A stretch of 64,000 nucleotides of DNA, taken from Flavobacteriales bacterium UBA2306 (GTDB lineage Bacteria > Bacteroidota > Bacteroidia > Flavobacteriales > Weeksellaceae). Positions 51,109 through 59,281 of this stretch are shown here, piece by piece (position 1 is the first letter of the stretch; each line of letters begins with the position of its first letter). Under the pieces are notes generated by a model. The model ran no database searches and was not told the origin of the DNA. It worked only from the letters and a program-made list of their open reading frames with translations. Location: positions 355,605 through 419,604 of the forward strand of contig DDVS01000002.1 in NCBI GenBank assembly GCA_002345565.1, in the 5' to 3' direction. The translations under genes and the position numbers were made by a program.

Positions 51109-52128
51109 ATGAATAAAATTTCTTTCATATTAGTTTTCTGTTTTACATTTTTTTCTTGTCAGAAAAAATTTAATATGCCTGAATACGAGGATGTGATGAT
51201 GACTTCAAATACGTATAATCTTCCGTTTAATATCAACTTTACTTCTGAAACTTTTCCTCAAAATCTTAAACGAATAGTTCAAAAAAAGGATGATGAAATT
51301 TTGAATATTTTGGAATACGACAAATCTGGAAATTTGATATTTAAATATTATAGACAATATGTGAGTGATAACTGGAATGGAAAATATTTGACAATTATTG
51401 AGAGAAATACGTATGATGCTAATAATAGAATGATTCAAACAATAATTTTGCATTCTAATACAGGAGCGGATAAAAATTTATATGAATACGATTTTGTAGG
51501 AAACTTGAAGCTTGTATTGAAAACACATATTGAGGCTTCAGGAATCAATGATAATCCTTGGAGATATATTGAAAACATTAAAACTTTTACGGATTTTGAT
51601 GAAGATAAAAATGTTGGAAAAATTCAACAAAAAAAAGATTTCAGCAAGGAAGTTTATGAATATGATTCTGAAAAAAATCAAGTGAAAAATTATTTTTATG
51701 AAAGGAAGAAAAAGCCGTCAAATTTTTACCTGTACAAATTTGAAAATGATAAATTAATCTCAAAAATTCTTTATGAAGACGAAACTATAGATTATTCGAA
51801 TTCTTATTTTCTTTCGTATCAAAATAATGTTTCTATTAAGACGATATATGATAATAATAAAAAGATTTCTAACATTATTAAGGAAACGAATGGCTCTTCC
51901 GAGAAAATAATTGAAGATGAAGGAAAGGAATATAACTATTTGCAAAAGAAAGTATTCAAAGGGAAAGTTTTGATTTCATTATACAATAAAAATTATGATA
52001 ATAATGAAGAAGATACTGAGAAGTATGAATTAGATAAATATAATTTGCCTGTAAAAATGATTCACCAGTCAACACTGGAAAATTTCACCATTGTCTTTAC
52101 AAACGATTATACATTTTATCAGGAGTAA
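51109..52128 (+). CDS. Lipoprotein with YD-like repeats
   Basis: A 339-aa protein with a lipobox (FTFFSC near residue 16). The mature part has repeats of the form LEYDKSGNLIFKYY, YEYDFVGNLKLVLK and VYEYDSEKNQVKNYF, similar to YD/RHS-type strand repeats. It is more AT-rich than its neighbours. It sits 27 bp after the ALDH7 gene and 31 bp before the transaminase gene, all on one strand. Whether it helps lysine use or is just inserted in the operon is unclear. Confidence 0.72.
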   Translation: MNKISFILVFCFTFFSCQKKFNMPEYEDVMMTSNTYNLPFNINFTSETFPQNLKRIVQKKDDEILNILEYDKSGNLIFKYYRQYVSDNWNGKYLTIIERNTYDANNRMIQTIILHSNTGADKNLYEYDFVGNLKLVLKTHIEASGINDNPWRYIENIKTFTDFDEDKNVGKIQQKKDFSKEVYEYDSEKNQVKNYFYERKKKPSNFYLYKFENDKLISKILYEDETIDYSNSYFLSYQNNVSIKTIYDNNKKISNIIKETNGSSEKIIEDEGKEYNYLQKKVFKGKVLISLYNKNYDNNEEDTEKYELDKYNLPVKMIHQSTLENFTIVFTNDYTFYQE

Positions 52129-52159
52129 TTTTTCGCACAATTTTAAAATTTAAAAAACT

Positions 52160-53482
52160 ATGAATAATACAATGATTGAAAATAAAGTAAAAGAAACACT
52201 CGGAAAACACATCCTTGCAGATGGTTTCGATTTTGTGATGGATTACGAAAAATCCCACGGTTCCTACATCGCAGACCGATTAACAGGCAAAGAATATCTC
52301 GATATGTTCTCTATGTTTGCATCCGCTTCTGTTGGATATAATCATCCTTACATTTTGGAAAAAGCCGATTGGCTGGGAAAAATGGCGATTTACAAACCAA
52401 CGCTTAGTGATGTTTATCTTCAGGAGTATGCCGATTTTATGGAGGTTTTTTCCAGAGTTGCAATTCCGAAAGAATTACCGTATTGCTTTTTTGTAGAAGG
52501 TGGCGCTTTGGCAGTTGAGAACGCTTTGAAAACCGCTTTTGATTGGAAAACCAGAAAAAACTGGCAAAAAGATATTGATAAAGAAGCGGGAATGGTTATC
52601 CATTTCAAACAATCTTTTCACGGACGAAGTGGTTATACATTATCATTGACTAACACTTCCGATCCAAGAAAACATCAATATTTCCCAAAATTCGATTGGC
52701 CAAGAATTAACAATCCAAAGCTGAATTTCCCAATTACAGAAGATAATCTGGAAGAAACCGTCAAGCACGAACAATTAGCATTATTGCATATTCAGGAAGC
52801 GATTTTGGCAAATCCTGATGAAGTGGCTTGTGTAATTATCGAACCAATCCAGGCAGAAGGTGGCGACAATCATTTCCGAAACGAATTCTTTACCGAATTA
52901 AGAAAAATCTGCGACGAAAACGAAATTCTTTTAATACTTGATGAAGTTCAAACAGGAATCGGAATGACAGGGAAAATGTGGGCTTTCCAACATCTTGATA
53001 TTATTCCTGATGTAATTACTTTTGGTAAGAAAGCCCAGGTTTGTGGAATCCTTGCCAATAAAGAAAAACTGGACGAAGTTGAACATCACGTTTTCAAAGA
53101 AAGCTCTAGAATTAATTCTACTTTTGGTGGGAATTTTATCGATATGCTGCGTTTTCAATTGGTTTTAGAAATTATTGAAAATGAAAATCTGGTAGAGAAT
53201 TCCAGAATAGTAGGAGAGTTTCTATTAGAAGGATTGAAACAATTGGAACAAAAATATCCGGACCATATTTCGGCGGCTAGAGGAAAAGGCTTGATGTGTG
53301 CTTTCGATTTAAAAGATAATTCTTCTCGCGATTGGTTGAGAAATAAATTGTTTAATGAAGAAATCATTATCCTCAACTGTGGCGAAAAATCACTGCGATT
53401 TCGGCCGCATCTTAATGTAACAAAAACCGAAATTCAAATGGTTTTGGATAAAATAAATTTGATTTTTAATAATTTAATGTAA
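52160..53482 (+). CDS. lat: L-lysine 6-transaminase
   Basis: A 440-aa class III aminotransferase. The PLP lysine is in TFGKKAQVCG (about residue 288); LDEVQTGIGMTG and SFHGRSGYTLS are visible. The sequence matches lysine 6-aminotransferases rather than GABA or ornithine types (for example FDWPRINNPK and KAQVCGI). It moves the epsilon-amino group of lysine to 2-oxoglutarate, giving 2-aminoadipate 6-semialdehyde, the substrate of the ALDH7 enzyme encoded upstream. Confidence 0.92.
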   Translation: MNNTMIENKVKETLGKHILADGFDFVMDYEKSHGSYIADRLTGKEYLDMFSMFASASVGYNHPYILEKADWLGKMAIYKPTLSDVYLQEYADFMEVFSRVAIPKELPYCFFVEGGALAVENALKTAFDWKTRKNWQKDIDKEAGMVIHFKQSFHGRSGYTLSLTNTSDPRKHQYFPKFDWPRINNPKLNFPITEDNLEETVKHEQLALLHIQEAILANPDEVACVIIEPIQAEGGDNHFRNEFFTELRKICDENEILLILDEVQTGIGMTGKMWAFQHLDIIPDVITFGKKAQVCGILANKEKLDEVEHHVFKESSRINSTFGGNFIDMLRFQLVLEIIENENLVENSRIVGEFLLEGLKQLEQKYPDHISAARGKGLMCAFDLKDNSSRDWLRNKLFNEEIIILNCGEKSLRFRPHLNVTKTEIQMVLDKINLIFNNLM

Positions 53483-53551
53483 AGAATTTTAGATTTCCAT
53501 ATTTTTTTCGTAAATTGCTATGCTTTATTAACATTCAAAAATCTAAAAATT

Positions 53552-53779
53552 ATGGATGCAACAACAAGAGTGGCTGTTTTTGAAAGCAGCAGCCCGCAAG
53601 AGATTCAGCTTATAAAAGGAAGATTAGAAGAGGCAGGAATAAAATGTGATGTAGAAAATTCTTATCTAAGTTTCCTATCCACACCCACTGCAACCAATAC
53701 TTTTGTGAAAGTGGATCTGGCTGATGAAAAAAAAGCTTTCGATATTATTGATGAATATCTAAAATCAACCCAAAATTGA
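53552..53779 (+). CDS. DUF2007 domain protein
   Basis: A 75-aa cytoplasmic protein, VAVFESSSPQEIQLIKGRLE at the start and FVKVDLADEKKAFDIIDEYL at the end. DUF2007 is a small alpha/beta fold with PII-like suggestions but no settled role. An AAAAATCT-type run lies just before the ATG. The next gene is the tRNA. Confidence 0.85.
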   Translation: MDATTRVAVFESSSPQEIQLIKGRLEEAGIKCDVENSYLSFLSTPTATNTFVKVDLADEKKAFDIIDEYLKSTQN

Positions 53780-53885
53780 TTTCATATTTTTAAATTTTAC
53801 GTTTTACAGAAATCGGGTTCAAATTCTTTTGAGTCCGATTTTTTTCTTCTTTGATAAAAAATTCTTATCATTGCACTGCAAAGAC

Positions 53886-53959
53886 GGGGAATTAGCTCAT
53901 CTGGCTAGAGCGTTAGACTGGCAGTCTAAAGGTGACGGGTTCGATCCCCGTATTCTCCA
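53886..53959 (+). tRNA. tRNA-Ala (anticodon GGC)
   Basis: The cloverleaf is complete: acceptor GGGGAAT with ATTCTCC (including the G3-U70 pair that identifies alanine tRNAs), D-stem GCTC/GAGC, anticodon stem TTAGA/TCTAA with loop CTGGCAG (anticodon GGC), and T-stem ACGGG/CCCGT with TTCGATC. The discriminator is A. CCA is not encoded. A terminator follows. Confidence 0.97.
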
Positions 53960-53963
53960 CTTG

Positions 53964-53993
53964 AATAATCTTCTGAATTTCAGAAGATTATTT
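53964..53993 (+). terminator. Intrinsic terminator after tRNA-Ala
   Basis: AATAATCTTCTG and CAGAAGATTATT arms with an AATTT loop, then a T-run. Confidence 0.88.
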
Positions 53994-54126
53994 TGTTTTA
54001 TGGCAAAATATTTGCATTCATCATCCCAAATATTCGAGTTCATAGAATACGATTATTGATTAAAGGGGGCATTAGTTGCCCTCTTAATTTTTTTATGAAT
54101 TAGATGATTGATTTCGCTTCAAACTC

Positions 54127-54157
54127 TTGTTTAATTTAGATAAGTATCCTATTTTTG
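54127..54157 (+). promoter_or_regulatory. Promoter for the NlpC/P60 lipoprotein (TTG-N20-TATTTTTG)
   Basis: TTG at 54127-54129 and TATTTTTG at 54150-54157 with a 20-base spacer, a good fit to the Bacteroidota consensus. Confidence 0.65.
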
Positions 54158-54216
54158 TTAAGTTATCGGAAAAATGAATGCTAATTGAGGAAAAACTATT
54201 TTTTAAATTGAATTAA

Positions 54217-54750
54217 ATGAAAAAATCTGTACTACTCATATTATTCTCGATATTGATGGTCTCTTGTGCAACTTCTAAATCCGCAAAAAAATATTCTTAC
54301 AAAAAAACAACAACTTATAAATCTGCCAATCTCAAAAAACTGAATTCCAATTATTCAGGAAATGTTTCAGGAACCCGAGCTTCTGTTATTAATGATGCGG
54401 AACATTATCTGGGAACACCTTATAAATATGCAGGCAATACAAAAGCAGGCTTTGACTGTTCTGGTTTGGTCTGCAAAGTTTTTGATGAAAATAATATTAA
54501 AATGCCAAGACGTTCCGCAGATCAAGGTAAAGAGGGGATTTCTGTTGATGTTTCCAGAGTAAAACCTGGTGATCTTCTCTTTTTTGCCACAGCAGGTGGC
54601 TCTGCAGTAACTCACGTAGGGATTGTTAATGAAATTCTCAATGGAGAGGTTACATTTGTACATTCTTCTACATCCAAGGGCGTAATCATTTCTTCTTTAA
54701 ATGATGCTTATTGGAATAAAGCATTTCTTTTTGCGAGAAGTGTTCTATAA
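54217..54750 (+). CDS. NlpC/P60 (C40) peptidase lipoprotein
   Basis: A 177-aa protein with a lipobox (ILMVSC near residue 17), a short basic linker and an NlpC/P60 domain. Catalytic Cys is in FDCSGLVCK (about 80), His in THVGIV (about 132) and a third polar residue in FVHSSTSKG. It resembles Spr/MepS-type murein endopeptidases, which cut peptide cross-links during growth. Confidence 0.92.
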   Translation: MKKSVLLILFSILMVSCATSKSAKKYSYKKTTTYKSANLKKLNSNYSGNVSGTRASVINDAEHYLGTPYKYAGNTKAGFDCSGLVCKVFDENNIKMPRRSADQGKEGISVDVSRVKPGDLLFFATAGGSAVTHVGIVNEILNGEVTFVHSSTSKGVIISSLNDAYWNKAFLFARSVL

Positions 54751-54763
54751 TTTATTATTTTTG
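54731..54763 (+). promoter_or_regulatory. Possible promoter at the 3' end of the NlpC/P60 gene (TTG-N22-TATTTTTG)
   Basis: TTG at 54731-54733 and TATTTTTG at 54756-54763. If used, its transcript would meet the hairpin at about 54784-54812 before dapD. Confidence 0.4.
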
Positions 54764-54782
54764 CCAAAGGATATAATGATGA

Positions 54783-54812
54783 AGTTCAATAATTTTTTAT
54801 TGGACTTTTTTA
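54783..54812 (+). terminator. Hairpin with T-run in front of dapD
   Basis: GAAGTTCAATAA and TTATTGGACTT arms (with one G-T pair) and a T-run. It is either the NlpC/P60 terminator or part of a dapD leader. Confidence 0.7.
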
Positions 54813-54851
54813 TTTTATTAAAATCAATTATTAATCAATTATAACTAAGAA

Positions 54852-55664
54852 ATGTCTTTACAGGAAAAAATTGAAAAAGCTTGGGATAACCGCGAACTTT
54901 TGAAGGAAGAAGAATATCAAAATGCCGTAAGAGAAGTAGTTGCGAAGCTGGATGCAGGAGAACTGAGAACAGCTGAGCCAACGGAAAACGGATGGCAAAT
55001 CAATGAGTGGGTAAAGAAAGGTGTGGTAATGTATTTCCCAATCCAGACAATGGAAACCATAGAAGTTGGTCCTTTCGAATTCCACGATAAAATTCCTTTG
55101 AAGAAAAATTATGCAGAGAAAGGCGTAAGAGTTGTTCCTCACGCCATTGCAAGACACGGAAGTTTTGTAGCTAGCGGTGTAATTATGATGCCTTCTTATG
55201 TTAATATTGGAGCTTATGTAGATTCCGGAACTATGGTTGATACTTGGGCCACTGTAGGAAGCTGTGCTCAGATTGGTAAAAACGTTCACTTGAGTGGAGG
55301 TGTAGGAATTGGAGGAGTTTTGGAACCATTGCAAGCGGCGCCTGTAATCATCGAGGATGATGCGTTCATTGGTTCTCGTTGTATCGTTGTGGAAGGTGTT
55401 CGTGTTGGGAAAGAAGCTGTTCTTGGAGCGAATGTCTGCTTGACAATGTCCACTAAAATTATTGACGTAACCGGTGATGAACCTGTAGAAATGAAAGGTT
55501 ATGTTCCGGAACGTTCCGTAGTGATTCCAGGAAGTTACACTAAGAAATTCCCTTCTGGAGAATATCAAGTTCCTTGTGCTTTGATTATCGGAAAAAGAAA
55601 GGAATCGACAGACAAGAAAACATCCTTGAATGATGCGTTGAGAGAAAATAATGTTGCGGTTTAG
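54852..55664 (+). CDS. dapD: 2,3,4,5-Tetrahydropyridine-2,6-dicarboxylate N-succinyltransferase
   Basis: A 270-aa left-handed beta-helix enzyme of the succinylase branch of lysine and diaminopimelate synthesis. Hexapeptide repeats run through the centre (GVIMMPSYVNIGAYVDSGT, SCAQIGKNVHLSGGVGIGGV). The conserved FHDKIPLKK, RVVPHAIARHGSF and PERSVVIPGSYTKKFPSG blocks are present. Length fits the family. A hairpin and a possible promoter precede it. Confidence 0.95.
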   Translation: MSLQEKIEKAWDNRELLKEEEYQNAVREVVAKLDAGELRTAEPTENGWQINEWVKKGVVMYFPIQTMETIEVGPFEFHDKIPLKKNYAEKGVRVVPHAIARHGSFVASGVIMMPSYVNIGAYVDSGTMVDTWATVGSCAQIGKNVHLSGGVGIGGVLEPLQAAPVIIEDDAFIGSRCIVVEGVRVGKEAVLGANVCLTMSTKIIDVTGDEPVEMKGYVPERSVVIPGSYTKKFPSGEYQVPCALIIGKRKESTDKKTSLNDALRENNVAV

Positions 55665-55679
55665 GATTTAGAAAAAATA

Positions 55680-55710
55680 AAAACTGCCTGTCAAATTTGA
55701 TGGGCAGTTC
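55680..55710 (+). terminator. Intrinsic terminator after dapD
   Basis: AAAACTGCC and GGGCAGTT arms around a 10-base centre containing CAAATTTG. Confidence 0.65.
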
Positions 55711-55731
55711 TCTAATACTAATGACCATTTT

Positions 55732-56901
55732 GTGAAACAAAAATTCTTAAAATTGATTTCAGATTACAGAATTATTTTTGTAATCTACATTATAGTCTCC
55801 GCCGTTACAGCATACAGCAAGTACAAAAGAGGAACAGGCGGTTACAACAACTACTTGATTTTCAAAGGGGTTTTTTACAACACGTTGCAGGAGAAAAATA
55901 TTTTTCTGCAATATCCCGATTTGTTTTTTGACAGCAATCATTACGGCGTATTTTTTAGTCTTTTGATTGCGCCTTTTGCAATGTTGCCAGATGGTTTTGG
56001 TGCAGTTCTATGGAACGTTGCGATTACTTTGGTTTTTCTTTACGCCATTTACAAACTTCCATTTTCTGACAGAAAAAAATCATTTTTCGCCTGGCTTTGT
56101 TTGCAGGAATTCATCACTGCATCGACCTATTTTCAATTTAATATTATTTTGACTGGATTGTTGATGCTGTCGGCGATTTACATTTATGAAAGAAAAGAAG
56201 CTCAATCTGCATTTTCAATTCTCATTGGAACCTTTGTTAAAGTTTATGGGATTGTTGGTTTATCAGCTTTCTTCTTTATTAAAAATAAATTTAAGTTTAT
56301 ACTGAGTTTCATCATCATAGCAATCCTGTTTTTTGTTTTACCAATGCTGATTTCCAGTCCGAATTTTGGTGTTCAGTCTTATATAGATTGGTATGTTTCT
56401 TTATCTGGAAAAAATCTGGAAAATCAAGCGTTGGGTACACGGCAGGATTATTCATTAATGGGCGTTGTAAGAAGGATTTTAGGTAATGCAAATATTTCGA
56501 ATCTCATATTTTTAATTCCAGGATTTATAATATTTATGACGCCTTATCTTAGAATTAAACAATATAAAAATCTTAGTTTTCAATTGATGATTTTAGCCTC
56601 AACGCTATTGTTTGTCGTGCTTTTCAGCTCAGGTTCAGAAAGTCCGACTTACATAATTGCAGTTGCCGGCGTTATGATTTGGTTTTTGATGCAAAAGAAA
56701 TTGACTAAAATAGACATTGGATTATTGATTTTTGTGATGATTTTCACTTGTTTTGCATTTTCGGATTTATTTCCAAAATCAATTAAAGAAGGTATTTTTA
56801 TTAAATATTCTACGAAAGCAATTCCGTGTATAATGATTTGGCTCCGGGTGATGTATGAATTGCTGACAAAGGATTTTGAGAAAGATTATCAATTAGATTA
56901 A
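55732..56901 (+). CDS. GT87/DUF2029-type membrane glycosyltransferase
   Basis: A 389-aa protein with about ten membrane helices. It starts at a GTG shortly after a short frame stops. Features fit the polyprenyl-phosphate mannosyltransferase-like GT-C family (GGYNNYLIFKGVFYN near 37, DLFFDSNHYGVFFSLLIAPF near 63). The acceptor is unknown. It is followed by a GT2 enzyme of the dolichyl-phosphate-sugar type, so the pair could make and use a lipid-linked sugar donor. Confidence 0.78.
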   Translation: MKQKFLKLISDYRIIFVIYIIVSAVTAYSKYKRGTGGYNNYLIFKGVFYNTLQEKNIFLQYPDLFFDSNHYGVFFSLLIAPFAMLPDGFGAVLWNVAITLVFLYAIYKLPFSDRKKSFFAWLCLQEFITASTYFQFNIILTGLLMLSAIYIYERKEAQSAFSILIGTFVKVYGIVGLSAFFFIKNKFKFILSFIIIAILFFVLPMLISSPNFGVQSYIDWYVSLSGKNLENQALGTRQDYSLMGVVRRILGNANISNLIFLIPGFIIFMTPYLRIKQYKNLSFQLMILASTLLFVVLFSSGSESPTYIIAVAGVMIWFLMQKKLTKIDIGLLIFVMIFTCFAFSDLFPKSIKEGIFIKYSTKAIPCIMIWLRVMYELLTKDFEKDYQLD

Positions 56902-56914
56902 ATCATTTGAACTG

Positions 56915-57844
56915 ATGAAAAAGATTTCCATCATAATTCCCGTTCATAACGAAGAAGGCAATATTGCGCTGATTCATCAAAGAATCAAAACCGTCTTTTC
57001 AAAGCTCCAAAATTACACCTTCGAGCTAATTTTCGTGAACGATGGAAGTCGGGACAATTCTCAGTCGATTTTGGAACAATTAAGTCAGGAATTTGATAAT
57101 GTCAAATTCATAGAATTCTCCCGCAATTTTGGTCATCAACCCGCCGTAAAAGCAGGAATAGATTTTGCAAACGGCAACGCTGTGATCTCGATGGATGCCG
57201 ATTTGCAACATCCGCCAGAACTGATTCCAGAACTTATAGAAAAATGGGAAAATGGTTTTGATGTGGTGTTGACTAACAGAAAATATCCGGAAGAAATTTC
57301 CTATTTCAAGAAAAAAACATCAGAGATTTTTTACCAGTTTCTATCCAAAATTTCTGATGTCGATTTGAAAAAAGGCGGCGGTTCCGATTTCCGATTGATG
57401 GATGCTAATGTTATCCAATCTTTCAGAAATTTTAACGAAGACGATTTGTTTCTCAGAGGATTAACGAGCTGGATGGGCTACAAACAAACCACAGTCCAGT
57501 TTCTTGCAGGTGCCAGAAATGCCGGCGAAAGCAGCTATAATCTTAAAAAAATGATGAAGTTTGCTTTTACAGGAATCACCGCTTTTAGTGTGAAACCATT
57601 GTACCTTGCGGCGTTTTTGGGATTTATATTTTCGGCTTTTTCAGTAATTGGTTATGCGATTTATGTGATTGAATCTTTTGTCTCGGGAACAGAAATCTCA
57701 GGTTGGGCATCGCTCATTATGACCATCGTTTTTTTTGGTGGTTTACAATTGATTATCTTGGGAATAGTCGGAATTTATTTGGGTAAAATTTTCAAACAAG
57801 TCAAAGAAAGACCCAATTATATTATTCGCTCGAAAAATTTTTAA
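56915..57844 (+). CDS. Glycosyltransferase family 2, lipid-linked sugar type
   Basis: A 309-aa protein. The GT-A domain has IIPVHNEEGNI, FVNDGSRDNS, FSRNFGHQPAVKAG and the DADLQHPPE metal site (about 93). Two C-terminal helices (about 220-300) match ArnC/DPM-like undecaprenyl-phosphate transferases. It should charge a lipid carrier with a sugar. The gene lies 14 bp after the GT87-like gene. Confidence 0.88.
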   Translation: MKKISIIIPVHNEEGNIALIHQRIKTVFSKLQNYTFELIFVNDGSRDNSQSILEQLSQEFDNVKFIEFSRNFGHQPAVKAGIDFANGNAVISMDADLQHPPELIPELIEKWENGFDVVLTNRKYPEEISYFKKKTSEIFYQFLSKISDVDLKKGGGSDFRLMDANVIQSFRNFNEDDLFLRGLTSWMGYKQTTVQFLAGARNAGESSYNLKKMMKFAFTGITAFSVKPLYLAAFLGFIFSAFSVIGYAIYVIESFVSGTEISGWASLIMTIVFFGGLQLIILGIVGIYLGKIFKQVKERPNYIIRSKNF

Positions 57845-57850
57845 TCAAAT

Positions 57851-58408
57851 TTATTTATTTTCAAAAAAATCAGATGCGTTGTGGTAACTATCTGTCCCGT
57901 AGTTTAATATGAATTTACCATTTGGTTTTAAAATAAAGAATGCATCGCAATTTTCTTGATCTTTAAATATATTTTCTGAAAAAAAACCAGAATCTTGAAT
58001 GAAAATCTTATTTTTTTCTACATAAATTTTCAGATTAGGAAATAAATCTTTTTTATAAATAAAAAAATCTAATGCATTATTTTTTTTACTAATATCATTA
58101 GAAATTTTAATCATATTATAATAATAAGTTTCTAAATTTTTATCTTTTAATAGGCTACAATTAGCAGCTGATTGTTGATAATTTATAAAAATTGATTTTC
58201 CTTCCTGAATTTTAATGTTTAATTCTTTTTCTAATTCTTTTTTTATGATTAAATATTCATCAGATGTAAATTTCCCATAAGATACTTTTCTGCTAAGAAG
58301 ATATTCTTTACTTAAAGGTTTCGTATTTACTTTTTTATCTTTAAATAAAGTTTGAGATATAACAAAAGTAGGATATATAATCATTAAGCAAAAAATTAAT
58401 CTTTTCAT
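57851..58408 (-). CDS. Secreted protein of unknown function, AT-rich
   Basis: A 185-aa protein with a signal peptide (KRLIFCLMIIYPTFVISQ), rich in Lys, Asn, Ile and Tyr. The DNA is more AT-rich than its neighbours and the gene lies on the opposite strand inside a sugar-transfer cluster. It has two Cys residues (NCSLL, NCDAF) that could pair. No family is recognised. Confidence 0.6.
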   Translation of the reverse strand: MKRLIFCLMIIYPTFVISQTLFKDKKVNTKPLSKEYLLSRKVSYGKFTSDEYLIIKKELEKELNIKIQEGKSIFINYQQSAANCSLLKDKNLETYYYNMIKISNDISKKNNALDFFIYKKDLFPNLKIYVEKNKIFIQDSGFFSENIFKDQENCDAFFILKPNGKFILNYGTDSYHNASDFFENK

Positions 58409-58492
58409 AGAAGTTGCTATTTATACAAATGTAAATATTTTCTAAAATTCTTCTGTTAAAAAAATAATACATTTGCAAATATCAATTATTAA

Positions 58493-59281
58493 ATGATTTT
58501 ACTAAGTTTCGATATCGAAGAATTTGATATGCCTTTGGAATATAATGGCGAGATTCCTTTGGAAGAACAATTGGCGGTTTCAAGAAAAGGGTTGCAAAAT
58601 ATTCTTAGAATCCTGAAAAAAAATCAAATCAAAGCGACTTTTTTTTCAACGGTAGTTTTTGCTGAGAATAACAAGGATTTGGTTCAACAATTACTTTCCG
58701 AAGATCACGAATTGGCTTCTCACACTTGGTTTCATTCGGAGTTTGAGGAGAAACATTTGGCGGAATCAAAACAGGAATTAGAAAGATTATTCGATACAAA
58801 AGTGATTGGGCTAAGAATGCCGAGAATGAGTCCTGTTTCGGAAGATGCAGTTTCTGATGCAGGATATTTTTATAATTCGTCTATCAATCCAACTTATTTA
58901 CCCGGAAGATATAATAATTTCAAAGTTAGTCGAAAACCATTTTGGCAGAAGAAAGTGTTGCAATTTCCGGCTTCGGTTTCTACGATGTTTAGAGTTCCTT
59001 TGTTTTGGTTAAGTTTTCATAACTTTCCACTTTGGATTTATAAATTTTTGTCCAAATTATCATTAAGTTCAACAGGATTTTTGAATATTTACTTTCATCC
59101 TTGGGAATTTGCAGACATTTCGAATCCAAAATATAAACTGCCGGCATTTACTTTTAAAAATACAGCAGAATCGATGGAAAGTCGTTTTGATGATTTTATT
59201 AAATGGGCAAAAAAAAATAATTATCAGTTTTCTACAACCAGAGATTTTTTGGAAAATTGGACTAAAAAAAATAAAAATTAA
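58493..59281 (+). CDS. Polysaccharide deacetylase (NodB-like)
   Basis: A 262-aa protein with an intact NodB motif set: SFDIEEFD near residue 5 (catalytic and metal Asp), HELASHTW (HxxxH, about 71), then LRMPRMSPVS (about 105) and FHPWEFAD near 204. It removes N- or O-acetyl groups from a polysaccharide, possibly the glycan made by neighbouring transferases. Its stop overlaps the next start (TAATG), indicating coupled translation. A degenerate paralog is found at 11947. Confidence 0.9.
   Translation: MILLSFDIEEFDMPLEYNGEIPLEEQLAVSRKGLQNILRILKKNQIKATFFSTVVFAENNKDLVQQLLSEDHELASHTWFHSEFEEKHLAESKQELERLFDTKVIGLRMPRMSPVSEDAVSDAGYFYNSSINPTYLPGRYNNFKVSRKPFWQKKVLQFPASVSTMFRVPLFWLSFHNFPLWIYKFLSKLSLSSTGFLNIYFHPWEFADISNPKYKLPAFTFKNTAESMESRFDDFIKWAKKNNYQFSTTRDFLENWTKKNKN

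Noticed and set aside
53829..54059. Open frame across the tRNA
   Set aside because: It reads straight through tRNA-Ala and its terminator, so it is not a gene.
54858..55568. Minus-strand open frame of 236 codons
   Set aside because: It is antisense to dapD; the long frame results from codon bias of the real gene, and its protein is low-complexity and unlike any family.
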